Shown here: piece by piece, positions 22,213-30,007 of the stretch | How the letters are laid out: every line of letters starts with the position of its first letter | How positions within the stretch are numbered: position 1 is the stretch's first letter | Origin: a virus | Direction: 5' to 3' (one strand) | Length of the DNA stretch: 35,639 nucleotides | IMG/VR virus record: IMGVR_UViG_3300037202_000197 | Span: 1 to 35,639 of that record | Position numbers and translations under genes: made by a program | Notes under the pieces: model-generated | The model's database searches: none | Told to the model about the DNA's origin: nothing | Seen by the model: only the letters and a program-made list of their open reading frames with translations

Positions 22213-22628
22213 CCGCGCCCGGCGACTGGCCGGAGGAGCCGGGCGTGCGATTCCTGATCCGATCGGTGCTGCACCAGGGTGGGCTGTGTGGTCCCGACGA
22301 AGAGTGCCCCGACCGCGTCTTCCGTTGCCGCCGGTGTGGATACTCCGCGCAGACGGCTTTGGATGGCTGCCCCGCGTGTGGCGCGGATTGGAAGGCCATC
22401 GACGTCAGCCACGGGCCGGGCTGTCCGAAGAACCTCCTCGAAGAGGCGATGGACACGCCGAACGGCGCTCTCGTACGACGGTGCTTCCGCATTCTGAACG
22501 CGAAGAACATCGGGCTGACGATCACACTGGCCGACATCACGGAGGAAGAGTTCCGAGTGCTGGAACTGATCGAGGGCGAGCGCCAGGAGCAGATCAAGGT
22601 CGGCGGTGGCACGCAGGGTTCTCGGTAG
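22209..22628 (+). CDS. Zinc-ribbon protein at the gpT position
   Basis: A 139-residue protein starting at the ATGA overlap at 22209. Residues 37-59 hold a rubredoxin-like zinc ribbon, CRRCG then CPACGADW. Residues 62-90 contain two more cysteines and a helix. The C-terminal third is acidic and helical (LADITEEEFRVLELIEGERQ). A ribbon is not part of the known lambda gpT, so this could be a different kind of tail assembly factor, or a regulator carried in the operon. It ends 66 bases before the convergent antisense gene. Confidence 0.6.
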   Translation: MTAPGDWPEEPGVRFLIRSVLHQGGLCGPDEECPDRVFRCRRCGYSAQTALDGCPACGADWKAIDVSHGPGCPKNLLEEAMDTPNGALVRRCFRILNAKNIGLTITLADITEEEFRVLELIEGERQEQIKVGGGTQGSR

Positions 22629-22694
22629 CCGGTTCCGGCAGCGGGCCAGGTTGTCTGACAAGCGCCGACTTCCCCGGGAATGCCTGCGTCCAGA

Positions 22695-23462
22695 CTAACT
22701 TAGTGGCGGCGTCCAGTCATCGCAATTGGTCAACGTGACAAACTCCGGCTCCGGAAACTGGATGATTCGCCGGATATTGGATACGGGGATGGGACGTTTC
22801 GCGCGGTCCTCATGGTCAACCGACTCACTGGTTTCGAGGCCACGATTGATGAGGAATTGTCTGATGACATGATTGTCAAGAAAGCTGTGGACCTCAAGGC
22901 TCGATATTGGCACATCGGCTTCTATCAAGCACGGTGTACCAATGCTCGTAAGGATCGGTCCGGTTGACGGATCGCGCCCATGAGAATTGTACAAGGCTTC
23001 GCCGCCCCAGTGCCGGAAGAATCGTTCGATTCCTCCTTGGCCGGCAAGGTGCGGCGGGAAGAAACAGAACCAGATCATGCCCGCACGATTGGTTTCATCC
23101 GCTTGATTCCGGCTGCTGAGCCGCTCCGCAATGTGGGGTTCAATCAGCTTCGCATCCTGGATTGCTTGAATACGGGCGAGAAGCATCGCTCGATTCGGCA
23201 ACTGTAGTCCATTCGACATTATGTGTTGGATCTCGGAGTTCGTTAGGCGCGTGCAATGATAGCCGCCTTCAAGTTCATGACGGCTGAGCACGGCCCGCAA
23301 TCCGTAGATGGCACTGTCATATTCACGAGCGAATTCACGGGCGGCTTCTGGAGATGATGTGCTACCCGCGCCCCTTAGTTCCCAGGCCATGAACAGATTC
23401 CGGTGCTGTTCTAGATAGGCCAGGACCTCCGCAGGCCAAGTCATTTCCTCGTTCAAACGCAT
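22695..23462 (-). CDS. Unrecognised antisense cargo gene within the tail operon
   Basis: A 255-residue protein read from MRLNEEMTWPAEVLAYLEQH at 23462; the open frame extends upstream but that part looks like random coding over the intergenic gap. Residues 1-60 are helical. From residue 67 the sequence runs YHCTRLTNSEIQHIMSNGLQ, then AGMIWFCFFPPHLAG, IERFFRHWGGEALYNSHG and TPCLIEADVPISSLEVHS. The HxTxL...I...GL opening recalls the start of some ADP-ribosyltransferase-fold toxins, but I see no full catalytic set and do not claim that. Codon use is less GC-biased than in the flanking tail genes. It is opposite to, and inserted between, tail genes, so it is probably cargo for defence, exclusion or host benefit. 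Confidence 0.7.
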   Translation of the reverse strand: MRLNEEMTWPAEVLAYLEQHRNLFMAWELRGAGSTSSPEAAREFAREYDSAIYGLRAVLSRHELEGGYHCTRLTNSEIQHIMSNGLQLPNRAMLLARIQAIQDAKLIEPHIAERLSSRNQADETNRAGMIWFCFFPPHLAGQGGIERFFRHWGGEALYNSHGRDPSTGPILTSIGTPCLIEADVPISSLEVHSFLDNHVIRQFLINRGLETSESVDHEDRAKRPIPVSNIRRIIQFPEPEFVTLTNCDDWTPPLS

Positions 23463-23540
23463 CGTGTCCGCATGATACCGCCAAGTTGCTAGCAAGAGCC
23501 GGGTTCCGCGTGGTGACTGGCGGTTTCGTAACTGGTAATT

Positions 23541-23999
23541 ATGCCCAGATTTCAAACCGTCCTCAAACGCGCCCGCTTCGTCTACTCGCCTTACACTGCA
23601 ACCGAGATGCAGGGCTTCGCTCAGGTGTTGGCGGATTCGATCCGGGCGCGCATTCAGAGCGGGCGGAACATTTACGATCAGGCGGCGGCGCCGCTGAAGC
23701 CCGGACGGTCTGGCCGCCGCGGTTACCCCGAATTCAAGGCGGCGCGGGGTCTCCAGCCCATCCGCGATTGGACATGGAGCGGCCACACCTTGCGGTGCCT
23801 GAAGGTCCTGACCGCGAACGAGAACCGAGCGGCGATCGGGTTCCTCGACGAAGCTCTTCCCGGCCGGCGAATGACGGCTTCACAGATCGCCTTCTTCAAC
23901 AACCGGCGTGAGGCGCAGTGGGGCGTATCGCCGCGCGACCGCAAGGCGGTGCTCGCCGCATTCCTGGCGCGTCCCGTTGTGATGCTCAAGGCGGCGTGA
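23541..23999 (+). CDS. Tail completion or neck-type protein (putative)
   Basis: A 152-residue basic protein (MPRFQTVLKRARFVYSPYTA). Residues 20-45 are helical, residues 45-75 hold the PLKPGRSGRRGYPEF block, then a strand-rich part (NENRAAIGFLDE) and AQWGVSPRDRKAVLAAF near the end. This order (a Pro-Leu-Lys block, a small sheet, then a G-x-SPRD block near the C-terminus) resembles phage virion morphogenesis or tail completion proteins whose C-terminus reads PPRxFLG. It ends 1 base before the tape measure ATG. The assignment is tentative. Confidence 0.55.
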   Translation: MPRFQTVLKRARFVYSPYTATEMQGFAQVLADSIRARIQSGRNIYDQAAAPLKPGRSGRRGYPEFKAARGLQPIRDWTWSGHTLRCLKVLTANENRAAIGFLDEALPGRRMTASQIAFFNNRREAQWGVSPRDRKAVLAAFLARPVVMLKAA

Positions 24000-24000
24000 A

Positions 24001-27000
24001 ATGGCAGACCAAGCGGAACGCGTAATTCTCGAAGCTGAGGACTTGGTCACCCCAGTAGTGGACAAGGCCAACGCTGGCCTCGACAGCTTCGAGAAGAAAG
24101 CGGAATCGTCGCACGGCAAGGTCATCCGGATTTCGGATCAGACCCGGTCCTCGGTCCAGCGGCTCATCGCCTCCCTCGAAAAGCAGGCCGAGACCTACGG
24201 CAAGAGCGGCGTGGACCGGCTGATCACGCAGCGGGACCAGCTTCTGCAGCGATACAACCGCGAGCCGCAGGCCATCGACGCGATCACCCGGTCCTACGAA
24301 AAGATGATCGCTATGGAGGAGAAGGCGGCGCGCGAAGCCCTCGCGGTCAAGGCAGCCAAGGAAGCCGAAGAGGCACTGCGGAAGCAGTCCGAAGCCATCA
24401 CCTCGTTCGGCGACCGCGTCAGCGAGTTCATGGAGAACCCGCTTCAGGGGGCGAAGGGCGCTCTCTCGTCCGTGCTTTCCGCCCTTGGTCCCTTTGGCAT
24501 CGCGGTCACTGCTGGCGCTGCGGTGCTTGGCACCATTGCGGCGTCTGCATTCGAGGCCGCAAAAAGCCTGGGTGAATACGGCACCCGGGTGAAGGACGCG
24601 GAGTTGCGCACTGGTTTGACCGCGAAGGAAGTCGGCCAGTTCGGCTTCGCGGCGCGCGCGGTCGGACAGGACATTTCGATTGTCGAACGCCTGATGCGTG
24701 GTCTTTCCCAGGCGGCCGACGACAACTCCAGGGAAGGCGAGAAAGCGCGGGCTACTTTGCGCGGGATGGGCATCGATTTCCACACCGCCACGGGGGAGAT
24801 GAAACCCACGTCCGAGATTCTGACGGAAATCTCCGAGGGTCTGAACAAGCTCCCGGAAGGCCTTCAGCGGGACGCCGCCGCCATGGAGCTGTTCAAGAAG
24901 GTGGGCGTGGAGGCGATTCCGTTCATGACGGAACTCAACGAGAACCTGCGCGTTGCCCACGAGCAGGGGTTCGGGCCGACCGAGGAAGACATCCGCCGCT
25001 TTGCCGAATACCAGCGTGAAGTAACGGTGCTCGAAACCAAGTGGGACGCTCTGGTCCGCAAGTTCAAGGAGGGGCTGGTCGTCACCGTCACCTGGGTCGG
25101 GAAGGGCGTCGACTGGTTCCTCAATAACATCTCGACTGCCGGCGATGATGAACGGCAGCGCCGCGAAGAGGAACAGGCGATGCAGGACGCCGCCAACATT
25201 CGGGCGGCGGGCGGCATCGGGGCGAAGATGTCGATCTCCGGTCATCGCCAACAGGTGGCTGACATGGAGCGACAGGCGCCGGAGATCATGAAGAACCGCG
25301 ATGCCACCTTGAAGCGCATCGAGGATTTGCGGGCCCAACAGCAAGGGTTGGTCGGCGATTTCGGCATCCTGCAGGCAATTGCGCCCACCCGCGACGAAGA
25401 GGCCCGAGCGAAGCGCGCAAGTGAAATCCAGGACCAGATCCAGCAGTTACAGAAGATGCTTCAGGATGCCGAGGCGGCCACCAAGCGGACAGACCTTCGT
25501 GCAGGCAAGGAAGAAACGGATCGGCTTCGCGCCCGGTTCTTCGGCACGCACGATGGCATGGAGAAGGCTTACGCCGACGCCAAGAAGGATGTCGAGCGGC
25601 TCCAGAAGCAATTGCTCGAACCCGACAAGCCGTTGACGAAGGCTCAGGCACAGGATCTGGGCCAACAACTCCACACTGCGGAAGCTACCGAGGCACGCCG
25701 CAAGGCGGCATTGGACGCGGTGGCAAAGGGCGCGGAGCAGCTCAAGGATTTCCGTCGGCAAGCGGCCGAGTTCGAGAAGAAGGGCGATGAAGCCGAGCTC
25801 GATGCAATCGGCAAAATCTACTACCAGCGCGACCAGCTTCTGCAGCAGGCCGCGAAGGTGAAGGCGTCGGAATCGGAGATTGCGGCGATCCGAAAGGCGG
25901 CGGACGAGCAGGCAGCCGTGCTCTCGAAAAAGGCATGGGAGGAGTTCGAAAAGTACGCCGACAAGCAAGCGGCCGAGCAGCAGAAGAAAATGCTCGCACT
26001 CATGATGCCGAGCAAAGAGCAGATGAAGGAGTGGGAGGAAGGCTTCGCCGCGCAGGAACGGATCGAGGACATCGGAGTCCAGGCGCAGCGCGACGAATTG
26101 CGGCGGCGCGCCGCGCGGTCCGCGCGCATCGCGGAACTGACTGCCGGCCAGGAAACGCCGATGGCCATGTCTGAGGCCGAAAAGCGGGAGCTATCGGCGC
26201 GAAAGGAAGAGGCAGCGGCGCAGCAGGCCTACCAGATCCGGCTCGATCTGGCCGTCCAGTTGGCGGGGATCGAAGCGGAACGGATATCGAAAGAAGAGAA
26301 TGCGGCCAAGCGCTCCGTCCTGGCGGCGCAAGCGCAGAAGGATCTATACACGGAGATCGCCCAGGCGCAGGATCAGCTCGAGGAAAAGCAGGCGCAGCTC
26401 CAGCAGAAACGCCAGCAGGAGATCCAGTCGCAGTTCGACAGCCTCCAGAAGCAGGCAGAAAAGCTGATCGACGTTCTGTTCACCAAGCCCAAGAACTTCG
26501 GCAAGGATCTGCTGAACACGGTCCACGCCGCGGTGCTCAAGCCGGTGACCGAAACGCTGGGCGGTATGGCGGCGAACGTCCTCCATCCGATCATCTACGG
26601 CGCGGACGGGCAGGGCGGGCTCGCCAGTGTGTTCAAGGGCGGCAAGCAGGACCCGGTGCGCGTGTCCACCGACCAGAACACCGCCGCGACCATGCAGAAC
26701 AGCGCGGTGATGGCGGCACTGACGGCTATCCTGGCCGCAGGCATGGGAGTGGCTGCTCCATCCTTGCAGAGTGGCGCCACCGGCGCTGCTGGCGTTTTGG
26801 GAATTTCCATTCCGTCGATCTCGACGCCCGCCAAGATGAGCGCGCCTACGGGGGCTGGCGGTTACTCCCCGGCCGCGTGGAATACGGGTGGTATCGGGAT
26901 CGACCCGATTGCAATGCTGTTCGGCGGCGGCACGCGTAGCGGCGCCGGAGCGGCTGGCGGTGGAGCGGCGGCCGTGGGGACGGAACACTCTTGGTCGGGC

Positions 27001-28077
27001 GCGGTCACCGGCGGTTATACTCCCGCTCCTTGGGCTCCTGGCGGCGGAGATTGGTCCGGTGCATCGGCGGGCACGGCGACGTTGAATCGGGCACCGGCCG
27101 GGACGGGGGGATTCAATCCGCTGTCAGTGTTGTTCGGCGGAACGTCTGGCGGTGCCGCTGGTGGGAGCGGGCCGAGCGGTCTGGCGGGAATCGTCCGTAA
27201 CCTCAAGAGCACGAACTGGGGGAGCTTCAAGCGGAGCCCGTCCAATCCGACCTACGGCACGGATGAAAACGGCAACGACGTCCAGACCGGAGACTCCGGC
27301 GGCAAGATCACGGGTGTAGGTGGCGTGGCCGGGGCCGCGATGCTGGCGGGCGGCACCATGCTTGCGCAACAAGGGCTGCTCGGGAACAGCCGTGGCACAT
27401 GGACGGGCACAGTGGAAGGGACGGCTGGCGGAGCGGCGATAGGGTTCCAGATGGGCGGCCCATTGGGCGCGCTGATTGGCGGCGCCGCCGGTTTCGGCAT
27501 TGGCATCGGAGAGATGATAGCCGGCGTCAAGTCGCCGCAGAGGGAGGCACACGACGACATCAAGAGCATCTACGGTGTCGATATTCCCCAGAACAGCGGC
27601 ACGATCAAGCAGGTGGTCCAGATCGCGCAGTCGCAGTTCGGCGGCCAGATCGCGGTGGCGGTGCGATCCCCGAGCGTCCGTCAACTCGTAATGCTGTATT
27701 CGGAGGCGACCGGCCAGAAGATGCCGTTGTCGGCCACGACGCCGTACGCGGGGAGTCTGGTGGAGCAAGGCGGAAAGCTCTACCAACAGGCCAGCTACCA
27801 GGATGGTCAGGCTCATGCCTACGCTTCGAACATTCCGACGCTCGGCGGCATCGCCACCGGAACCTATCCCACGCCCGGTGGCCCGAACACGGCAGGTGGC
27901 AGCGGTGCGACGTACCTCTCGCTGAACATCAGCGGCAACGATGCCGCGAACTTCATGACCGGCCAGTTTGTGACGCCGCAGTTCGTGACCGACCAGGCGA
28001 TGGCGGCGCAGTATTCGAGCTACGGGCGCACGCAGCAATCGGCCAACATGCAGCTACCCGGATTGACGGTGGCGTGA
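24001..28077 (+). CDS. Tail tape measure protein
   Basis: A 1358-residue protein, the longest in the tail operon except the tip protein. The N-terminus (AERVILEAEDLVTPVVDKAN) and long charged coiled-coil regions (about 60-140, 380-620, 640-830) are typical. Hydrophobic segments occur at about 155-195 (LGPFGIAVTAGAAVLGTIAA) and about 1140-1170 (GAAIGFQMGGPLGALIGG), fitting membrane-active tape measure regions used in DNA entry. Residues about 930-1100 are Gly/Ala-rich with imperfect repeats (GAGGYSPAAWNTGGIG, GGYTPAPWAPGGGDW). The length predicts a tail of about 200 nm if the usual 1.5 angstrom per residue applies. The gene follows the preceding stop by one base. Confidence 0.92.
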   Translation: MADQAERVILEAEDLVTPVVDKANAGLDSFEKKAESSHGKVIRISDQTRSSVQRLIASLEKQAETYGKSGVDRLITQRDQLLQRYNREPQAIDAITRSYEKMIAMEEKAAREALAVKAAKEAEEALRKQSEAITSFGDRVSEFMENPLQGAKGALSSVLSALGPFGIAVTAGAAVLGTIAASAFEAAKSLGEYGTRVKDAELRTGLTAKEVGQFGFAARAVGQDISIVERLMRGLSQAADDNSREGEKARATLRGMGIDFHTATGEMKPTSEILTEISEGLNKLPEGLQRDAAAMELFKKVGVEAIPFMTELNENLRVAHEQGFGPTEEDIRRFAEYQREVTVLETKWDALVRKFKEGLVVTVTWVGKGVDWFLNNISTAGDDERQRREEEQAMQDAANIRAAGGIGAKMSISGHRQQVADMERQAPEIMKNRDATLKRIEDLRAQQQGLVGDFGILQAIAPTRDEEARAKRASEIQDQIQQLQKMLQDAEAATKRTDLRAGKEETDRLRARFFGTHDGMEKAYADAKKDVERLQKQLLEPDKPLTKAQAQDLGQQLHTAEATEARRKAALDAVAKGAEQLKDFRRQAAEFEKKGDEAELDAIGKIYYQRDQLLQQAAKVKASESEIAAIRKAADEQAAVLSKKAWEEFEKYADKQAAEQQKKMLALMMPSKEQMKEWEEGFAAQERIEDIGVQAQRDELRRRAARSARIAELTAGQETPMAMSEAEKRELSARKEEAAAQQAYQIRLDLAVQLAGIEAERISKEENAAKRSVLAAQAQKDLYTEIAQAQDQLEEKQAQLQQKRQQEIQSQFDSLQKQAEKLIDVLFTKPKNFGKDLLNTVHAAVLKPVTETLGGMAANVLHPIIYGADGQGGLASVFKGGKQDPVRVSTDQNTAATMQNSAVMAALTAILAAGMGVAAPSLQSGATGAAGVLGISIPSISTPAKMSAPTGAGGYSPAAWNTGGIGIDPIAMLFGGGTRSGAGAAGGGAAAVGTEHSWSGAVTGGYTPAPWAPGGGDWSGASAGTATLNRAPAGTGGFNPLSVLFGGTSGGAAGGSGPSGLAGIVRNLKSTNWGSFKRSPSNPTYGTDENGNDVQTGDSGGKITGVGGVAGAAMLAGGTMLAQQGLLGNSRGTWTGTVEGTAGGAAIGFQMGGPLGALIGGAAGFGIGIGEMIAGVKSPQREAHDDIKSIYGVDIPQNSGTIKQVVQIAQSQFGGQIAVAVRSPSVRQLVMLYSEATGQKMPLSATTPYAGSLVEQGGKLYQQASYQDGQAHAYASNIPTLGGIATGTYPTPGGPNTAGGSGATYLSLNISGNDAANFMTGQFVTPQFVTDQAMAAQYSSYGRTQQSANMQLPGLTVA

Positions 28078-28083
28078 TTCAAC

Positions 28084-28500
28084 GTGCCAGGCAATCTCGT
28101 ACAATCCGCCCCCAACGGGGTGATGCCGGCGTCCCTGTGTACCGCGTTCACGGAACTGCGCGAGTATGCACAGCTTCAGAACCAGTATCACGACGGCACG
28201 GTTCAGCGGTCGCAACTTGCCCAGACATCGCGCCGGACGTTCCGGCTCAGCAAGCGATTGAGCGCATCGGTGCTCTCGGCGCTGTATAACTTCTGGGTGT
28301 CCCAGAACGCTGGCCTGACGCCGTTCGCTTTCTACAACCCATTCGACGTGGCGTCGGGCCAGCAGATTGGCAGCAACTATGATTCCACAGGCAACAACAC
28401 GCAGGGGCGCGTGACGGTGGTGTTCCGGGGGAACTGGGCGCAGGCCACAGACGTCGCGCGGACGAACTTGCAGGGGCTGGAACTGGTGGAGGTGGCGTAG
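28084..28500 (+). CDS. Minor tail protein, gpM/DUF2460-like
   Basis: A 138-residue protein starting with GTG at 28084, 6 bases after the tape measure stop. It has the pattern seen in lambda gpM and DUF2460-type distal tail proteins: FRLSKRLSASVLSALYNFWV, then LTPFAFYNPFD, GRVTVVFRGNWAQ and a closing GLELVEV. Residues about 30-150 of the tip protein at 30008 show the same arrangement (FQFKHANLNWAETNQLKAFW, FTYTVPNP, LVTFEQVPLSF, LNLIEVVD). So two such modules flank the membrane protein gene. Confidence 0.7.
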   Translation: MPGNLVQSAPNGVMPASLCTAFTELREYAQLQNQYHDGTVQRSQLAQTSRRTFRLSKRLSASVLSALYNFWVSQNAGLTPFAFYNPFDVASGQQIGSNYDSTGNNTQGRVTVVFRGNWAQATDVARTNLQGLELVEVA

Positions 28501-28541
28501 AACCGTCCAGAAAATGGCTAAACCTCGATCACACATGGCTG

Positions 28542-28547
28542 TATAAT
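28542..28547 (+). promoter_or_regulatory. TATAAT box before the membrane protein gene
   Basis: A perfect -10 hexamer in a GC-rich setting, 97 bases before the ATG at 28645. The hexamer 17 bases upstream (TAAACC) matches the -35 consensus poorly. It may give the cargo gene its own transcription. Confidence 0.4.
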
Positions 28548-28644
28548 TCAAATTGGCGCCGCCGCTGTGCGGCTACCTGCTTTTAGGCCGTCCACCGCTT
28601 CCTGGGCGAGCCATCATCCGCCCTGGCTGTGGGAGTACCATTTA

Positions 28645-29721
28645 ATGACCGACTTCGGCTCCGTGGCGCGTTGGTTCCTGGCAATCGGCGCGTTGATCTA
28701 CGCTACCGGTTTTCTTGTCGCAGTCAGCTATGCCGACTATCTTGGAGCAACTGGGTTCTCCAACCAGTTATTCAGAGAACAGTACATTCTGATCGGCTTG
28801 CTATGTCTTGCTCTGCCCACCATCGTGATCGGCGGCGCCTACGGTCTCATGGAGCACCGCGCCGTTCAGTTAGCGGCGCGCGCGAAAAGGCAACAAGCAT
28901 TGGCGGCAGCGACCACGTCGGACGAGCGAGAATCGGCAGTGGCGACCGCGAAAGCCGAACAAGGGTCCGAACGTACGCTAGTCGCAAGAATGATTCTTGT
29001 CTTCAATCTTCTCCTGACGTTTTACCTCTTCGTGATGTTTGCGCCGCGCGGCTACCTCCAGAGCAAGCCCTGGATCATCCTAGCGATCTTTTTTTTCACA
29101 GTGCTCGGATACCGTCTCGTCGGGTGGAGCAGCAAGATCGTTAAGGACTCCTTGGTGGGCAAGGTCACAGGCTTTATGGACTGGTTACTGTGTCTGGTGA
29201 TCGTATGCGTCTTAGACGCGGCGTGCTTCTGGGAAATGCGTGCGCGTCTTTTGGAGGTGTTGTACCCACGCGGCATGAACTTCCTGCTGTTTGTCGCGAC
29301 CATCGTCTATATCACCTATCGGCTTAAGGCGCCAACCCCGATCCGCGACGCTCGATCACGCTCCGCCTCATGGGTAATCGGCGGTTGCGAACTGGCACTG
29401 CTTTATGTGTTAGCCGTATATGCCTTTGCGTATGGTGTGTATCCGGAGATCGCAGCAAGCCGAGGTGGTGGCGATCACACCGACGACTCTCGGATGATCC
29501 TAACCTACTCTCCCGACCTACAGAGCAGCATACCCATCCAAGCACAGGCGGGCAACGGACATTCACAACCCCTAGTCCTTCTGGAGGAGACTCCTGATGT
29601 TCTCGTGGTGGCGGACCCGAAGGACTCGGGTGGGCCGGCTGCATGGCGTACCGGAGCCCAGAGACCAACAGTCATGGCCATTTCTAGGCGTGCAGTTCTG
29701 GCAAGCGTGTCCGTCAAGTAG
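28645..29721 (+). CDS. Multi-pass membrane protein, cargo in the tail operon
   Basis: A 358-residue membrane protein starting MTDFGSVARWFLAIGALIYA at 28645; GGGAG lies about 10 bases upstream, and the longer frame to 28567 is not needed. Hydrophobic segments lie at about 11-31, 47-70, 120-138 (MILVFNLLLTFYLFVMF), 147-166 (IILAIFFFTVLGY), 181-202, 214-230 and 254-277, so six or seven membrane helices. A charged Ala/Arg/Glu-rich loop (80-115) faces one side. The C-terminal 75 residues are soluble. No family recognised. The TATAAT box upstream and the AT-richer codons set it apart from the tail genes. It may be a superinfection-exclusion or envelope-modifying protein; that is inference. Confidence 0.75.
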   Translation: MTDFGSVARWFLAIGALIYATGFLVAVSYADYLGATGFSNQLFREQYILIGLLCLALPTIVIGGAYGLMEHRAVQLAARAKRQQALAAATTSDERESAVATAKAEQGSERTLVARMILVFNLLLTFYLFVMFAPRGYLQSKPWIILAIFFFTVLGYRLVGWSSKIVKDSLVGKVTGFMDWLLCLVIVCVLDAACFWEMRARLLEVLYPRGMNFLLFVATIVYITYRLKAPTPIRDARSRSASWVIGGCELALLYVLAVYAFAYGVYPEIAASRGGGDHTDDSRMILTYSPDLQSSIPIQAQAGNGHSQPLVLLEETPDVLVVADPKDSGGPAAWRTGAQRPTVMAISRRAVLASVSVK

Positions 29722-30007
29722 AGGGCGTCCCCGACAGGCCCACCGAAGCCTGCAGCGGTGTTTTCTGCGGGGTTCTACAACACCACAAGCCGTCACCCCA
29801 GTTTTTCCGCGGCTTCCCCCGAGCCAGTCTGCCAAGGTCCGCTCAGTCGCAACTCGGCTGCTGGTTCGGTATCAGGATCAACCCAATGCTACGTGCGGCT
29901 GAAGTTCGGAAGATGTATCGGCCCCTACAGCAGCCTCCAACCTAACCCAATAGTGATTCCTCTGGTTCTCTGGTTCAGCACCGGTCATGTGCTCTTAACC
30001 ACACGCT
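29722..30007. other. Unexplained 286-base gap
   Basis: This gap separates the membrane protein gene from the tail-tip gene. I see no convincing gene, terminator with a T run, or promoter. Its base composition is lower in GC than the flanking tail genes, so it probably came in with the membrane protein cargo. Confidence 0.5.

Noticed and set aside
22695-23786. Longer form of the antisense gene, 363 residues
   Set aside because: The first 108 residues overlap the start of the + strand gene at 23541 and are Arg-rich and patternless; the start at 23462 is more credible.
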